Part shown: one piece after another, positions 47,955 to 59,101 of the stretch
How the letters are laid out: every line of letters begins with the position of its first letter
Numbering within the stretch: position 1 is the first letter of the stretch
Assembly: GCF_007989605.1 (NCBI RefSeq)
Contig: NZ_BJUL01000005.1
Span: 205,040 to 269,039, forward strand
Length of the DNA: 64,000 nt
Source: Vreelandella venusta
GTDB taxonomy: Bacteria > Pseudomonadota > Gammaproteobacteria > Pseudomonadales > Halomonadaceae
Direction of reading: 5' to 3'
The notes under the pieces: generated by a model
The model's input: only the letters and a program-made list of their open reading frames with translations
Database searches by the model: none
What the model was told of the DNA's origin: nothing
Translations under genes and position numbers: made by a program

Positions 47955-48557
47955 CTAACGTTCGCCGAGTGGGTTCATGCCTGCTTGGCGAAGCATATCG
48001 CATAGTGCGATGAGTGGCAGTCCAATAAGTGCATTTGGGTCTCGGCCTGCGAGTTTTTCAAACAAGCTAATTCCAAGCCCTTCCATGCGGAAGCTGCCAG
48101 CGCTATCTAAAGGTTGCTCAAGGGCAACGTAGCGGGCTATTTCGCGCTCGCTCAGTGAGCGAAAAAACACCTCAAACGGCTCAGTATGGACGTGATGCCG
48201 TTGGTGGCGGGTATCAACTAATGCTAAGCCCGTCAAAAAAGTCACTTTATGGCCAGAAAAGCGTGCCAGATTCTCCCGGGCGCGCTGTTCCGTATGAGGT
48301 TTGCCTAAAATGTCACCCTCAAACAGGGCTATTTGATCAGAGCCAATGATGCAATGATTGGGGAAATGCTCAGCAACAGCGTTGGCTTTGCTGAGCGCCA
48401 GGCGGTGCACTAAGGCGTTAGGCGTTTCATTAGGATAGGGCGTTTCGTCGATGTCTGGGGAGCAGCACTGATAGGGCAGTAATAGCTTGTCCAGTAGTGC
48501 TTGGCGGAAACGAGAGCTTGATGCCAGGACAAGTGGCGCGTTATCGGTTTGAGGCAC
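47955..48557 (-). CDS. maf: Maf/YceF nucleoside triphosphate pyrophosphatase
   Basis: 200 residues; family members hydrolyse modified nucleotides such as 7-methyl-GTP to monophosphates. The N-terminal Leu-Ala-Ser-Ser-Ser-Arg-Phe-Arg loop is at residues 11-18, Asp-Glu-Thr-Pro near 37-40, Gly-Ser-Asp-Gln near 71-74 (catalytic Asp-Gln of the YceF type), and Phe-Leu-Thr-Gly-Leu near 108-112. The Asp-Gln pair and the place beside yceD-rpmF favour the m7GTP-specific YceF subfamily. It is divergent from yceD. Confidence 0.9.
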   Translation of the reverse strand: MPQTDNAPLVLASSSRFRQALLDKLLLPYQCCSPDIDETPYPNETPNALVHRLALSKANAVAEHFPNHCIIGSDQIALFEGDILGKPHTEQRARENLARFSGHKVTFLTGLALVDTRHQRHHVHTEPFEVFFRSLSEREIARYVALEQPLDSAGSFRMEGLGISLFEKLAGRDPNALIGLPLIALCDMLRQAGMNPLGER

Positions 48558-48720
48558 AGTGTTCTCCTTTAATAGGCCTGGTTGAGGATTAATTGGCGTT
48601 CAAACGAGTGTAACGAAACCTTGTTAGCCTGCCTATTTATGTGGTTTTGCGAGATAATCTCATAAGAATTACGCCGACAGCTTTGACAGCGGGGGGGCGA
48701 GTGCCTATCATTGCGCGCCT

Positions 48721-49269
48721 ATGTTGACCTCACAAATCCCCAGCCGGGTTGAGCCTTATAAGCTTGTAGCCCGCCGCGAACGACTAGAAGGCATTGTGGC
48801 GCTGAATAAGCTGCCACGCCTAGCTGAAGAAGCAGGTGACCAAACCGGCGACTGTCATGTCGTACTTGAGTTTGGCGTTGATGCCCAAGGTCGTCGTGAA
48901 ATTCGTGGCCATTTGCAAGCGACCCTGGCGTTGCCTTGTCGCCGTTGTCTAGTGCCGCTAAGCCAAGACGTTTCCAGTGATTTCTTATTAGGAATTATTG
49001 CCGACGAAGCTTTGGCTGCCGAGCTACCTGCTAGTCATGAACCGGTGCTGGTGGAAAATGAACAGCTGGACTTGCTGACGGTAATAGAGGATGAGCTTAT
49101 CCTTAGCTTGCCGCAGGTGGTCTATCACGATGAGACCGAATGCCATGTCTCGGCGGAGCAGCTGGTCAGCAAGACCGAAGGCACGGCGGAAGACTCCGCT
49201 CCGGCCAAGAACCCTTTCGCAGTGCTTAGTGCTTTGAAAAGCAGTGGCGCTTTGAAAGGCAAAAAGTAA
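48721..49269 (+). CDS. yceD: YceD (DUF177) 23S rRNA accumulation protein
   Basis: 182 residues of the DUF177 family. The Leu-Pro-Cys-Arg-Arg-Cys-Leu-Val-Pro-Leu motif near residues 75-84 and Asp-Leu-Leu-Thr-Val-Ile-Glu-Asp-Glu-Leu-Ile-Leu near 118-129 are typical, as is the C-terminal Asn-Pro-Phe-Ala-Val-Leu-Ser-Ala-Leu-Lys block. Family members are needed for normal 23S rRNA levels; the mechanism is not settled. It is co-transcribed with rpmF, a pairing conserved from bacteria to chloroplasts. Confidence 0.92.
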   Translation: MLTSQIPSRVEPYKLVARRERLEGIVALNKLPRLAEEAGDQTGDCHVVLEFGVDAQGRREIRGHLQATLALPCRRCLVPLSQDVSSDFLLGIIADEALAAELPASHEPVLVENEQLDLLTVIEDELILSLPQVVYHDETECHVSAEQLVSKTEGTAEDSAPAKNPFAVLSALKSSGALKGKK

Positions 49270-49305
49270 GCATCACTTACCTTAATTACCTTGGAGTAAA
49301 CACCC

Positions 49306-49476
49306 ATGGCAGTTCAACAGAACCGTAAAACTCGTTCCAAGCGCGGTATGCGTCGTAGCCACGATGCGCTGAGCGCACCGACTCTGTCTCAGGACAAAGA
49401 AACCGGTACTACTCACCTGCGTCACCACGTTTCTCCCGACGGTTTCTACCGCGGTCGTAAAGTGGTCGAAGTTTAA
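49306..49476 (+). CDS. rpmF: 50S ribosomal protein L32
   Basis: A 56-residue protein, [20 protein letters not shown] at the N terminus, the L32 signature. The C-terminal [15 protein letters not shown] block also fits. It lacks the four-Cys zinc motif, so it is the zinc-independent form usual in enteric and related bacteria. TTGGAG precedes the start; 36 bases after yceD and 42 before plsX. Codon use is strongly biased, as expected for a ribosomal protein. Confidence 0.96.
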   Translation: MAVQQNRKTRSKRGMRRSHDALSAPTLSQDKETGTTHLRHHVSPDGFYRGRKVVEV

Positions 49477-49518
49477 GCCTAAGCGCTTATATGAGCGGCA
49501 AAACAGGGTGGGTGCTGT

Positions 49519-50538
49519 GTGCGCCTAGCGATTGATGTAATGGGGGGTGACCAAGGCCCCCGTGCCATTATCGAAGGCTCCGCAAGGGCGGTTATTGAAC
49601 GCCCCGACCTAGCATTAACTCTGTTTGGTCCGCGTCAGCAGATTGATGCTGAACTTTCGCGTTTGCCGCAGCCTTTGGCTGCGGCAACGTCACGTTTGGT
49701 GGCAGCTGATGCTCCCGAAAGCATCTCTCAAGCGGCTACTGCCGCCTGGGCAATGCGACGTGGAGGCGCTACTAGCATGGCGTGTATGCTGCGTAGCCTG
49801 TCTTCAGGTGAAGCGGCAGCAGGCGTGAGTGCGGGGAATACCGGAGCGTTAGTCGCGCTAGCGCGGCGTGAACTTGGTATGTTGCCTGGCATCTCAAGGC
49901 CTGCAATAAGTACCGCAATCCCCGCGCGTGGAGGACGGCGCTGTTATTTGCTTGATTTGGGGGCGAATGTCGACTCGCCTGCATCCAGGCTGTTTGATTT
50001 TGCCATGATGGGCGCCGCCATGGCTCAGTGTATGGATCGCATTAGGCGGCCCCGCGTTGCCTTGTTGAATGTAGGGTCTGAAGCCACGAAAGGTAGTGCT
50101 AATGTGCGCGAAGCGGATCGTTTGCTGCGTGAGAGCGCTAGCGACTTAAGCTTTGATTACCTTGGTTATGCTGAAGGTGGGGATATTTTTCAGGGCGATC
50201 TTGATGTTGTGGTTTGCGATGGCTTTGTTGGTAATGTCACGTTGAAAGCCAGTGAAGGGTTGACTCGTATGTTGGTGGAGCGTGTGCAAATGGCGTTTGA
50301 ATCACGCCTGAGTGGGCGTTTGGCAAGTATACTGGCCAGGCCTGTACTAAAGAGGCTTAAGCGGGAGTTAGACCCCGTACGTTATAATGGAGCCAGCCTC
50401 CTGGGATTGCAGGGTATTGTGGTGAAAAGCCACGGCAGCACCCAGGCGGATGGTTTTTATTATGCTATTCAGCGTGCATTACAAGAAGTGGAGCATGATT
50501 TGCCTGTACGAATTGCAGCACGCTGGTCGCGTTCTTGA
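49519..50538 (+). CDS. plsX: Phosphate acyltransferase PlsX
   Basis: 339 residues; makes acyl-phosphate from acyl-ACP for phospholipid synthesis (substrate of PlsY). The GTG start at 49519 is followed by Ile-Asp-Val-Met-Gly-Gly-Asp-Gln-Gly-Pro at residues 5-14, the family signature. Ala-Gly-Asn/Ser-Ala-Gly-Asn-Thr-Gly-Ala near 103-109 and Asp-Gly-Phe-Val-Gly-Asn near 233-238 are also present. The next gene is fabD, not fabH, 149 bases later. Confidence 0.95.
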   Translation: MRLAIDVMGGDQGPRAIIEGSARAVIERPDLALTLFGPRQQIDAELSRLPQPLAAATSRLVAADAPESISQAATAAWAMRRGGATSMACMLRSLSSGEAAAGVSAGNTGALVALARRELGMLPGISRPAISTAIPARGGRRCYLLDLGANVDSPASRLFDFAMMGAAMAQCMDRIRRPRVALLNVGSEATKGSANVREADRLLRESASDLSFDYLGYAEGGDIFQGDLDVVVCDGFVGNVTLKASEGLTRMLVERVQMAFESRLSGRLASILARPVLKRLKRELDPVRYNGASLLGLQGIVVKSHGSTQADGFYYAIQRALQEVEHDLPVRIAARWSRS

Positions 50539-50687
50539 GCGCTATCAGCGCAATAGATAATAAGACGTTATATATTTTTGCGGGCTATTGGTGGTAGCTG
50601 AATGTGCCAAAGTTGTTTTAGCAACGGCGCCAATAGCACGCTTATCGCTCAACTGAGCAAATGCCTACAAGAGCAAAGGTGAACGAC

Positions 50688-51647
50688 ATGTCTCAACCCC
50701 TTGCCCTCATTTTTCCCGGGCAAGGCTCTCAGCAGCTTGGAATGCTGCGAGAGCTAGCCGAGCGCTACAGTGTGGTGGGAACTACATTTGAGGAAGCGTC
50801 AGACGCTCTGGGCTACGATTTGTGGAAAGTCGTCCAGGAAGGTCCAGAAGAAGCGTTGAATGCGACGGCATGCACTCAGCCGGCACTACTTGCCTCCAGT
50901 GTAGCTATCTGGCGTATCTGGCAAGAGTTGGAAGGGCCTCGCCCAAGTGTCATGGCTGGGCATAGTCTTGGCGAGTATAGTGCCATGGTTTGCGCGGGAG
51001 TGATGGGGTTCGCTGAAGGTGTGCGCCTTGTTCGTCTGCGTGGTGAGGCTATGCAGGAAGCTGTCCCGGCGGGAGAAGGTGGTATGGCGGCGATCCTTGG
51101 GCTTGCCGACAGCGCAGTTGAAGCGGCCTGTGCCCAAGCGGCTGAAGGCGAAGTTGTATCTGCTGTTAATTACAACTCGCCTGGACAGGTTGTTATCGCG
51201 GGCAGCAAAAGCGCCGTAGAGCGCGCTATCACTGCCTGCCAGGAGGCGGGAGCCAAGCGAGCGCTTCCGCTACCGGTGTCAGTGCCTTCCCATTGTGCCT
51301 TGATGCGGCCAGCTGCTGAACGGCTTTCCGAAGCGATGCAGAAAATTGAGCTGCGTGCTCCTCGTTATGCGGTTGTTCAAAACGTTGATGCGCAAGCCCA
51401 TGCTGATATTGAGACATTGCGTACGCGCCTCATCGAACAGCTTTATCAGCCCGTTCGTTGGTCATCTTGCGTTGAAGCGATGGTCGAGCAGGGTGCTAAT
51501 GTGTTCATTGAATGTGGGCCTGGTAAAGTGCTTACCGGATTGAATAAGCGCATTGTGCGCAGTGCCAAAGGGTTGGCGGTAAATGATCCTGATAGCTTGG
51601 ATGCGGCCCTTGAGTTAGCCCGTGAGGCGTCGGCGGGTGGTGCGTGA
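50688..51647 (+). CDS. fabD: Malonyl-CoA:ACP transacylase FabD
   Basis: 319 residues; loads malonyl groups on ACP. ATG 50688 follows AAAGGTGA; the in-frame ATG nine codons upstream lacks a site. Phe-Pro-Gly-Gln-Gly-Ser-Gln is near residues 8-14, the catalytic Ser93 in Gly-His-Ser-Leu-Gly-Glu-Tyr, the catalytic His in Val-Pro-Ser-His-Cys-Ala-Leu near 200-206, and Glu-Cys-Gly-Pro-Gly-Lys-Val-Leu near 275-282. fabG follows after 66 bases. Confidence 0.96.
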   Translation: MSQPLALIFPGQGSQQLGMLRELAERYSVVGTTFEEASDALGYDLWKVVQEGPEEALNATACTQPALLASSVAIWRIWQELEGPRPSVMAGHSLGEYSAMVCAGVMGFAEGVRLVRLRGEAMQEAVPAGEGGMAAILGLADSAVEAACAQAAEGEVVSAVNYNSPGQVVIAGSKSAVERAITACQEAGAKRALPLPVSVPSHCALMRPAAERLSEAMQKIELRAPRYAVVQNVDAQAHADIETLRTRLIEQLYQPVRWSSCVEAMVEQGANVFIECGPGKVLTGLNKRIVRSAKGLAVNDPDSLDAALELAREASAGGA

Positions 51648-51713
51648 AAAATGGTGCGTGTTAAGTCGCTATTTTCCGCTACCCTTGCTTAGTTAGGTTG
51701 AAGGAAGAACGTT

Positions 51714-52457
51714 ATGACTCAAGAACGAAGAGTTGCACTAGTCACTGGTGCTAGCCGAGGTATTGGGCGAGCCATTGCTCATGAGCTTGGGCGCCAAGGG
51801 CGCATTGTAGTGGGAACTGCCACTAGCGAATCAGGCGCTGAAAAAATTGATGCTGACCTAAAAGAGCATGGCATTGAGGGTGCAGGTATGTGCCTTAATG
51901 TTACTGATCAGCAGAGTATTGATCAGGTGCTCAAAACAATTGGCGAACGTTTTGGTGCGCCCACGATTTTGGTCAATAATGCCGGCATCACCCGCGATAA
52001 TTTGTTAATGCGTATGAAAGAAGATGAGTGGGACTCCGTGATGGATACCAATCTCAAATCTGTTTATCGCGTTAGCAAGGCGTGTCTGCGCGGTATGACA
52101 AAGGCGCGCTTTGGGCGTATCGTGTCGATAAGCTCTGTAGTGGCGACGATGGGTAACCTAGGCCAAACTAACTACGCCGCCGCTAAAGCAGGCATGGAAG
52201 GCTTTAGTCGTGCTTTGGCGCGTGAAGTTGCTTCCCGTGCTATTACGGTTAATGCGGTTGCGCCTGGGTTTATTGCAACGGATATGACGGAAGCGTTGCC
52301 TGAAGCGCAGCATGAAATGCTGCTTAAGCAAATTCCTCTTTCGCGTTTAGGCGGGCCTGAGGAAATTGCCGCTGCCGTTGGATTTTTGACAAGTGATGCT
52401 GCAGGTTATATCACTGGCGAAACGCTACACGTGAACGGCGGCATGAATATGCGTTGA
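51714..52457 (+). CDS. fabG: 3-oxoacyl-ACP reductase FabG
   Basis: 247 residues; NADPH-dependent short-chain dehydrogenase that reduces beta-ketoacyl-ACP. Thr-Gly-Ala-Ser-Arg-Gly-Ile-Gly is near residues 11-18, Asn-Asn-Ala-Gly-Ile-Thr near 88-93, and the catalytic Ser-x12-Tyr-x3-Lys set in Ser-Ile-Ser-Ser-Val-Val and Asn-Tyr-Ala-Ala-Ala-Lys near 138-159. AAGGAAG precedes the start. acpP lies 124 bases downstream. Confidence 0.96.
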   Translation: MTQERRVALVTGASRGIGRAIAHELGRQGRIVVGTATSESGAEKIDADLKEHGIEGAGMCLNVTDQQSIDQVLKTIGERFGAPTILVNNAGITRDNLLMRMKEDEWDSVMDTNLKSVYRVSKACLRGMTKARFGRIVSISSVVATMGNLGQTNYAAAKAGMEGFSRALAREVASRAITVNAVAPGFIATDMTEALPEAQHEMLLKQIPLSRLGGPEEIAAAVGFLTSDAAGYITGETLHVNGGMNMR

Positions 52458-52581
52458 TGGCCTTGAGCTTGGCGGTTGCGTCAGCTTAAGGGCGTCTATA
52501 AACTACCCCGCAGCTTTTGGCTTGCGGTTTCCAAATGGCTGGTTATCAAAAACGGCTAATGTGAACGACTGGAGTACGTTG

Positions 52582-52815
52582 ATGAGTACTATTGAAGAGC
52601 GCGTTAAGAAAGTTGTGGCAGAGCGCCTGAACGTTAAAGAAGAAGATATCCAGAACAGCTCTTCTTTTACTGAAGACCTGGGTGCTGATTCTCTTGACAC
52701 CGTTGAGTTGGTGATGGCGCTTGAAGAGGAATTTGATACTGAAATTCCTGACGAAGAAGCTGAAAAAATCACCACGGTTCAAGAAGCTATCGACTACGTA
52801 AACGCCCATCAGTAA
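52582..52815 (+). CDS. acpP: Acyl carrier protein AcpP
   Basis: 77 residues; carries growing acyl chains on a 4'-phosphopantetheine attached to Ser37 in Gly-Ala-Asp-Ser-Leu-Asp-Thr. The protein is very acidic, as usual. ATG 52582 gives the standard N terminus (Met-Ser-Thr-Ile-Glu-Glu-Arg-Val); 20 upstream in-frame codons are not part of the protein. The 124-base gap upstream leaves room for a private promoter, and a strong terminator follows. Confidence 0.97.
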   Translation: MSTIEERVKKVVAERLNVKEEDIQNSSSFTEDLGADSLDTVELVMALEEEFDTEIPDEEAEKITTVQEAIDYVNAHQ

Positions 52816-52864
52816 GGGTTGAGTCGAAGCAGTGAGCCAGGGTGGGGTGCTTACCCACCCGTAT

Positions 52865-52897
52865 AAAAAGCCGTCCTGAGTAAGGGCGGCTTTTTTG
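52865..52897 (+). terminator. Terminator after acpP
   Basis: AGCCGTCCT pairs with AGGGCGGCT with one wobble pair around GAGTA, followed by TTTTTT. It probably attenuates transcription between acpP and fabF. Confidence 0.9.
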
Positions 52898-53008
52898 CTT
52901 TGTTGTCACAATGAATATAACGTTCAATCTCCGTTATACTAGTCACCAAATCTCTGCAGCAAATGACCCAGATGGGTCGTGTCACCATGGATGCCTGGAG
53001 GAAAGCTA

Positions 53009-54247
53009 ATGGCGCGAAGAAGGGTAGTGGTAACTGGGTTAGGCCTGGTGACCCCAGTGGGTAACAGTGTTGATGAGTCGTGGGCAAATATTGTCGCCGG
53101 CAAAAGTGGCATAGCACCGATTGAGCACTTTGACACAAGTGGCTTCAACACGCGTTTTGGAGGATCGGTTAAAAATTTTGATATTAGCCCTTATTTAAAT
53201 CCTAAAGACGCACGCAAGATGGATTTGTTTATCCAGTACGGTATGGCGGCGGGAGCCCAAGCCATTCAGGATTCGGGGCTTGAATGTAGCGAAGAGAATG
53301 CTGAACGCATTGGGGTGGCTATTGGTTCAGGCATTGGTGGTTTGCCGATGATTGAACATAACCATAATGCGCTGAATAAAGGGGGCGCACGCCGCGTCTC
53401 GCCGTTTTTTGTGCCAGGTTCAATCATTAATATGATTTCTGGCAACATGGCGATTCAGCATGGCTTCAAAGGCCCGAATATCGCGATCACCACAGCGTGC
53501 ACAACGGGTACCCATAATATTGGCTACAGTGCTCGCACGATTGCATACGGCGATGCCGATGTGATGATCTGTGGCGGTGCGGAAATGGCTACTACCCCAT
53601 TAGGGTTGGGCGGGTTTTCGGCCGCGCGAGCGCTCTCTACTCGTAATGAAGACCCTCAGGCGGCGAGTCGCCCGTGGGATGCTGATCGTGATGGCTTTGT
53701 GTTGTCAGACGGTGCGGGTGTGCTTGTCTTGGAAGAGTACGAGCATGCGAAAGCGCGTGGTGCCAATATCTACGCAGAGCTTGCCGGCTTTGGTATGAGT
53801 GATGATGCCTATCATATGACGGCGCCGCCGGAAGATGGGCGTGGCGCTGCACTTTCCATGAGCAATGCCATTAAAGATGCGCGTATTGACCCAGCGGATG
53901 TGCATTATATTAATGCGCATGGCACGTCTACCGCAGCGGGTGACTTAGCCGAAAGCCGGGCGATTGAAAAAGTGCTTGGTAGCGCAGCTCAGCAAGTGGC
54001 TGTGAGCTCTACCAAATCAATGATTGGCCACCTATTAGGTGCTGCAGGAGCCGTTGAGGCGGTGTTCAGTATCCTGGCTATTCGCGACCAGATTGCGCCG
54101 CCGACCATTAACCTGGATAACCCTCAGGAAGGCTGTAATCTTGATTATGTGCCACACACTGCGCGGAAGATGTCGATTGAAATAGCGCTCTCAAACTCGT
54201 TTGGGTTCGGTGGTACCAACGGCTCACTGCTGTTTAAAAAGGTATAA
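53009..54247 (+). CDS. fabF: 3-oxoacyl-ACP synthase II FabF
   Basis: 412 residues; condensing enzyme of fatty acid elongation. ATG 53009 follows GGAGGA; an upstream GTG at 52979 overlaps that site. The Cys-His-His triad is Cys164 (Thr-Thr-Ala-Cys-Thr-Thr-Gly), His in Asn-Ala-His-Gly-Thr-Ser-Thr near 304, and His in Ser-Met-Ile-Gly-His-Leu-Leu-Gly near 341. The C-terminal [10 protein letters not shown] block is intact. Length and motifs match KAS II rather than KAS I. Confidence 0.96.
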   Translation: MARRRVVVTGLGLVTPVGNSVDESWANIVAGKSGIAPIEHFDTSGFNTRFGGSVKNFDISPYLNPKDARKMDLFIQYGMAAGAQAIQDSGLECSEENAERIGVAIGSGIGGLPMIEHNHNALNKGGARRVSPFFVPGSIINMISGNMAIQHGFKGPNIAITTACTTGTHNIGYSARTIAYGDADVMICGGAEMATTPLGLGGFSAARALSTRNEDPQAASRPWDADRDGFVLSDGAGVLVLEEYEHAKARGANIYAELAGFGMSDDAYHMTAPPEDGRGAALSMSNAIKDARIDPADVHYINAHGTSTAAGDLAESRAIEKVLGSAAQQVAVSSTKSMIGHLLGAAGAVEAVFSILAIRDQIAPPTINLDNPQEGCNLDYVPHTARKMSIEIALSNSFGFGGTNGSLLFKKV

Positions 54248-54253
54248 TACGCG

Positions 54254-55060
54254 ATGCCAATGCCCCAGGTGCCGTTTGACGACCGAGGGCTTGCGTATGG
54301 TGACGGAGTATTTGAAACAGTGCTGCTGCGCGCTGGTGCCCCTGTATTGTGGGAGTATCATTACGCGCGTTTACGGCTGGGCTGTCAGCGTTTAAATATT
54401 CCGTTGCCCTCCATGGAGCAGTTGGTCGCCACTTGGCAATCTCCGTCTAACGCCGAGCTTGAAATACTCAAACTAATCCTAACCCGAGGAAGTGGTGGGA
54501 GGGGTTACGCGACGCCGGATACCCCTCAGCCTCGTTTGCTTAGCCGTCGAACACCTTTTGTGGTAAATAGCGACCGTTGGCATGAGGGAGTTAACGTACG
54601 GATTTGTCAGTTGCGTTTGGGGCATCAGCCGCTTTTAGCAGGCATTAAACACCTGAATCGCTTGGAAAATGTACTCGCGCGCCAGGAGTGGAGTGACCCG
54701 GCCATCGCTGAGGGGTTGCTTGGCGATACTGATGGTTGGCTGGTGGAGGCCACCAGTATGAATGTCTTTTGGCAGCAAGCGGGGGTGCTCTTCACACCTC
54801 TATTGTCGCAGTGCGGCGTGGCGGGTACGCTGCGAGCCGCATTATTGGATTATGGCGTCGTGCAGGAAGCTCCTATTGCGTTGAACGCTATCCATGAGGT
54901 TGAGCGTCTTTGGGTAGCTAACTCGGTACAAGGTGTGTGGCCAGTGAATAAGCTGTTAAGCGAAGCAGGTGAAGTCCTGCAGTCCTGGCCGCCGCGAGGT
55001 CAAGATAAGCTGCAAGCAATAGGCCATGGCTTGCTTGGCTATTCGCCGACATCCCGTTAG
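54254..55060 (+). CDS. pabC: Aminodeoxychorismate lyase PabC
   Basis: 268 residues; PLP enzyme of fold type IV that releases p-aminobenzoate for folate synthesis. Asp-Asp-Arg-Gly-Leu-Ala-Tyr-Gly-Asp-Gly-Val-Phe-Glu-Thr near residues 9-22 is the family start, and Gly-Ile-Lys-His-Leu-Asn-Arg-Leu near 132-139 holds the PLP lysine. Glu-Ala-Thr-Ser-Met-Asn near 166-171 fits the cofactor phosphate site. The fabF-pabC-mltG-tmk-holB order is conserved. Confidence 0.93.
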   Translation: MPMPQVPFDDRGLAYGDGVFETVLLRAGAPVLWEYHYARLRLGCQRLNIPLPSMEQLVATWQSPSNAELEILKLILTRGSGGRGYATPDTPQPRLLSRRTPFVVNSDRWHEGVNVRICQLRLGHQPLLAGIKHLNRLENVLARQEWSDPAIAEGLLGDTDGWLVEATSMNVFWQQAGVLFTPLLSQCGVAGTLRAALLDYGVVQEAPIALNAIHEVERLWVANSVQGVWPVNKLLSEAGEVLQSWPPRGQDKLQAIGHGLLGYSPTSR

Positions 55061-55090
55061 GCAGAATTTTATCAACATTATTGAGGTGTC

Positions 55091-56098
55091 ATGGTGAAAC
55101 GGTTTTTAGCTGCTGCAGGTGTCGTGGTCGTGGTTGGATTAGCAGCCGTTGCGGGCGGCTATGTTTACTGGCAGCAGCGCCTATCGGCACCGGTCACACT
55201 CGAGGAGCCTGCGCTTTATCAGGTTCCTGCAGGGGCTGGGTTCAATCAGGTCGTTCGAGAGCTGGAAAGCCAGGGCTTTATTAAAGATGCTTGGGCATTT
55301 CAACTATTGGCGCGTGTTGAGCCTGAGCGCGTACCACGCTTACGGGTGGGCGAGTATCAGTTAACCCCAGGCATGAGTGGCCTTGAACTAATTGCCCTAT
55401 TGGGCAGCAATAACGTTGTCACTTATCCGTTAACGATTCCCGAAGGATGGACGTTCCGCCAGATGCGCGAGCTGTTGGACAGTGCGCCAAAACTTGAGAA
55501 TCGGACGGCAGCGTTAAGTGACGACGAGATTATGTCATTGTTGGATCGAGAGGGGACTTTTCCTGAGGGCTGGTTTTTCCCTGATACCTACCGCTATCAC
55601 CTGGGCATGAGTGACGTTGATATTCTACGTCAGGCGCTTTCCCGCATGGAGCAGATTCTAGAAGAGGTCTGGGACGAGCGTGATGATGACCTGACCATCG
55701 AGACACCTTATGAAGCGCTTATCATGGCATCGCTCATTGAGCGTGAAACAGGTGCGCCGGAAGAGCGTCGGGAGATTGCAGGCGTCTTTAAACGTCGTAT
55801 GGAGAAGGGGATGCGCTTGCAGACAGATCCCACCGTCATTTATGGCATGGGCGAGCGCTATGAAGGCAGAATTACGCGTGCGGATTTACGTGAGGCGACT
55901 CCCTATAACACTTATGTGATTGACGGTATGCCACCAACGCCGATTGCCTTACCCGGGCGTGCCTCCCTTGAGGCGGCTGTGAGTCCACTGCCCGGAGAAA
56001 CGCTTTACTTCGTCTCGCGCGGTGATGGTACCCACCATTTTTCACGTACGTTACGTGAGCACAATAATGCGGTTAATCGCTATATTCGTAATCGCTAA
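55091..56098 (+). CDS. mltG: Endolytic peptidoglycan transglycosylase MltG
   Basis: 335 residues; inner-membrane enzyme that cuts nascent glycan strands and is thought to set their length. One membrane segment lies at about residues 4-24. A LysM-like region (about 40-100) precedes the YceG catalytic domain, with the catalytic Glu in Ala-Ser-Leu-Ile-Glu-Arg-Glu-Thr-Gly near 214-222, Leu-Gln-Thr-Asp-Pro-Thr-Val-Ile-Tyr near 242-250, and Tyr-Asn-Thr-Tyr near 272-275. tmk follows after 63 bases. Confidence 0.94.
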   Translation: MVKRFLAAAGVVVVVGLAAVAGGYVYWQQRLSAPVTLEEPALYQVPAGAGFNQVVRELESQGFIKDAWAFQLLARVEPERVPRLRVGEYQLTPGMSGLELIALLGSNNVVTYPLTIPEGWTFRQMRELLDSAPKLENRTAALSDDEIMSLLDREGTFPEGWFFPDTYRYHLGMSDVDILRQALSRMEQILEEVWDERDDDLTIETPYEALIMASLIERETGAPEERREIAGVFKRRMEKGMRLQTDPTVIYGMGERYEGRITRADLREATPYNTYVIDGMPPTPIALPGRASLEAAVSPLPGETLYFVSRGDGTHHFSRTLREHNNAVNRYIRNR

Positions 56099-56152
56099 TT
56101 AGGTTGAGTCATTGTTTAACTGCGATGTGTTTTTTTCGAATTTACTGAGTAA

Positions 56153-57789
<1,637 letters not shown>

Positions 57790-57825
57790 GATGGTTGCTA
57801 AACAGGGATTGCCAACGAGGCTATT

Positions 57826-58161
57826 ATGACGGTTCAAAAAGCACTTTCTTTGACAATCCCTGATATGCCGACGTTGCTTTCCGCGTATATGCCTTTTCTA
57901 GATAGAGGCGGTATTTTTGTTCCGACTAAAACGCTCTATCGGCTTGGGCAGCAGGTTTATCTATTGCTGACCCTACCGGGAGAGAGTGAACCTCTTGCTA
58001 TCTCCGGCCATGTTGTGTGGGTTTCTCCTGAGGGCGTGAGTGGACAGCGAATGCCCGGTATTGGGGTGCATTTTAGCCAGCAGGACTACTCCGCACGTGA
58101 TCGCATTGAAACGTTGTTGGCCGGCCAGTTAGATAAAGCACCTCCGTCCTTTACGCTTTGA
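57826..58161 (+). CDS. pilZ: PilZ domain protein
   Basis: 111 residues, a single PilZ domain of the type IV pilus assembly kind. Arg-Gly-Gly-Ile-Phe-Val near residues 26-31 and Gly-Ile-Gly-Val-His-Phe near 87-92 are visible. The N-terminal Arg-x3-Arg motif needed for cyclic-di-GMP binding is not seen, as in Pseudomonas PilZ, which does not bind the nucleotide. The holB-pilZ-tatD order is the same as in pseudomonads. It hints that the host makes type IV pili, in line with an intact comEC. Confidence 0.88.
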   Translation: MTVQKALSLTIPDMPTLLSAYMPFLDRGGIFVPTKTLYRLGQQVYLLLTLPGESEPLAISGHVVWVSPEGVSGQRMPGIGVHFSQQDYSARDRIETLLAGQLDKAPPSFTL

Positions 58162-58237
58162 TAGCCGCGAGTTAGCACCGCAATAACACTGTACAAAGCC
58201 TGCCCTTCACCTGTTGACGAGAATTTAAGAGAGTTGC

Positions 58238-59071
58238 ATGTTTGTTGATTCCCACTGCCATTTAGACCGTTTATCTGAGCTAACCCACGACGGTGATATT
58301 GCCGCAACGCTGGCGGCTGCTCGTGCTGCTAATGTGAGCCAGTTCTTAGCTGTTGCGGTGACGCTTGAGGAGATGCCGGGATTGGCGGCAATCGCTCGTG
58401 AGCACCACGACGTGGTTATTTCGGCGGGACTGCATCCACTTCATCAGGCTCCGAAAGAGCCAAGCGTCAGCGATATTGTTGATGCTGCTGAGCAGTACGG
58501 TGCCGTCGCCATCGGTGAAACAGGGCTGGATTATCACTATCAGGACAGCGTGCCCGTAGAGGTTCAGAGCGAGCGATTTAAGCGCCATTTAATTGCGGCC
58601 AATGAGCTAGAGCTGCCGGTAATTATTCATACCCGTGAAGCGAAAGAAGACACCTTAGCATTGCTGCGTGAGCACACTAATCCAGAGGTAGGTGGCGTAT
58701 TGCACTGCTTCACTGAAGATTTAGATATGGCGCGTGAAGCGGTGCGGCTTGGGTTCTATATCTCGCTATCGGGTATTATTACCTTCCGTAATGCGGGATC
58801 GCTTAGGGAGCTGGCCAGAAAACTGCCGCTTGATCGGCTGCTAATTGAAACCGATAGCCCTTATTTGGCGCCTGTTCCTTATCGTGGCAAACCCAACGAA
58901 CCCGCTTGGGTAGTTGAGGTGGCAGAGTGTATCGCTAAAGAGCGAGGAATCAGCGTTGATGAAGTGGCGATGCAAACCACTGCCAATTTTTATCATCTGT
59001 TCCGCGCTGCCGTGCCCGATGCACCTGATAACGTAAAGCAAGCGTTGGCGCAGTCTGGTTTAGTGGTATAA
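58238..59071 (+). CDS. ycfH: TatD family deoxyribonuclease (YcfH-like)
   Basis: 277 residues; metal-dependent hydrolase of the TatD family with DNase activity in studied members. The metal motif Asp4-Ser-His6-Cys-His8 opens the protein; Gly-Glu-Thr-Gly-Leu-Asp-Tyr near 94-100, His-Thr-Arg near 133-135, His-Cys-Phe near 157-159 and Glu-Thr-Asp-Ser-Pro-Tyr-Leu-Ala-Pro near 207-215 complete the site. Place next to holB and pilZ fits ycfH rather than tatD of the tat operon. Confidence 0.92.
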   Translation: MFVDSHCHLDRLSELTHDGDIAATLAAARAANVSQFLAVAVTLEEMPGLAAIAREHHDVVISAGLHPLHQAPKEPSVSDIVDAAEQYGAVAIGETGLDYHYQDSVPVEVQSERFKRHLIAANELELPVIIHTREAKEDTLALLREHTNPEVGGVLHCFTEDLDMAREAVRLGFYISLSGIITFRNAGSLRELARKLPLDRLLIETDSPYLAPVPYRGKPNEPAWVVEVAECIAKERGISVDEVAMQTTANFYHLFRAAVPDAPDNVKQALAQSGLVV

Positions 59072-59101
59072 GTGCTGCAAGCACAGCCTGGGAGGTAAGC
59101 G

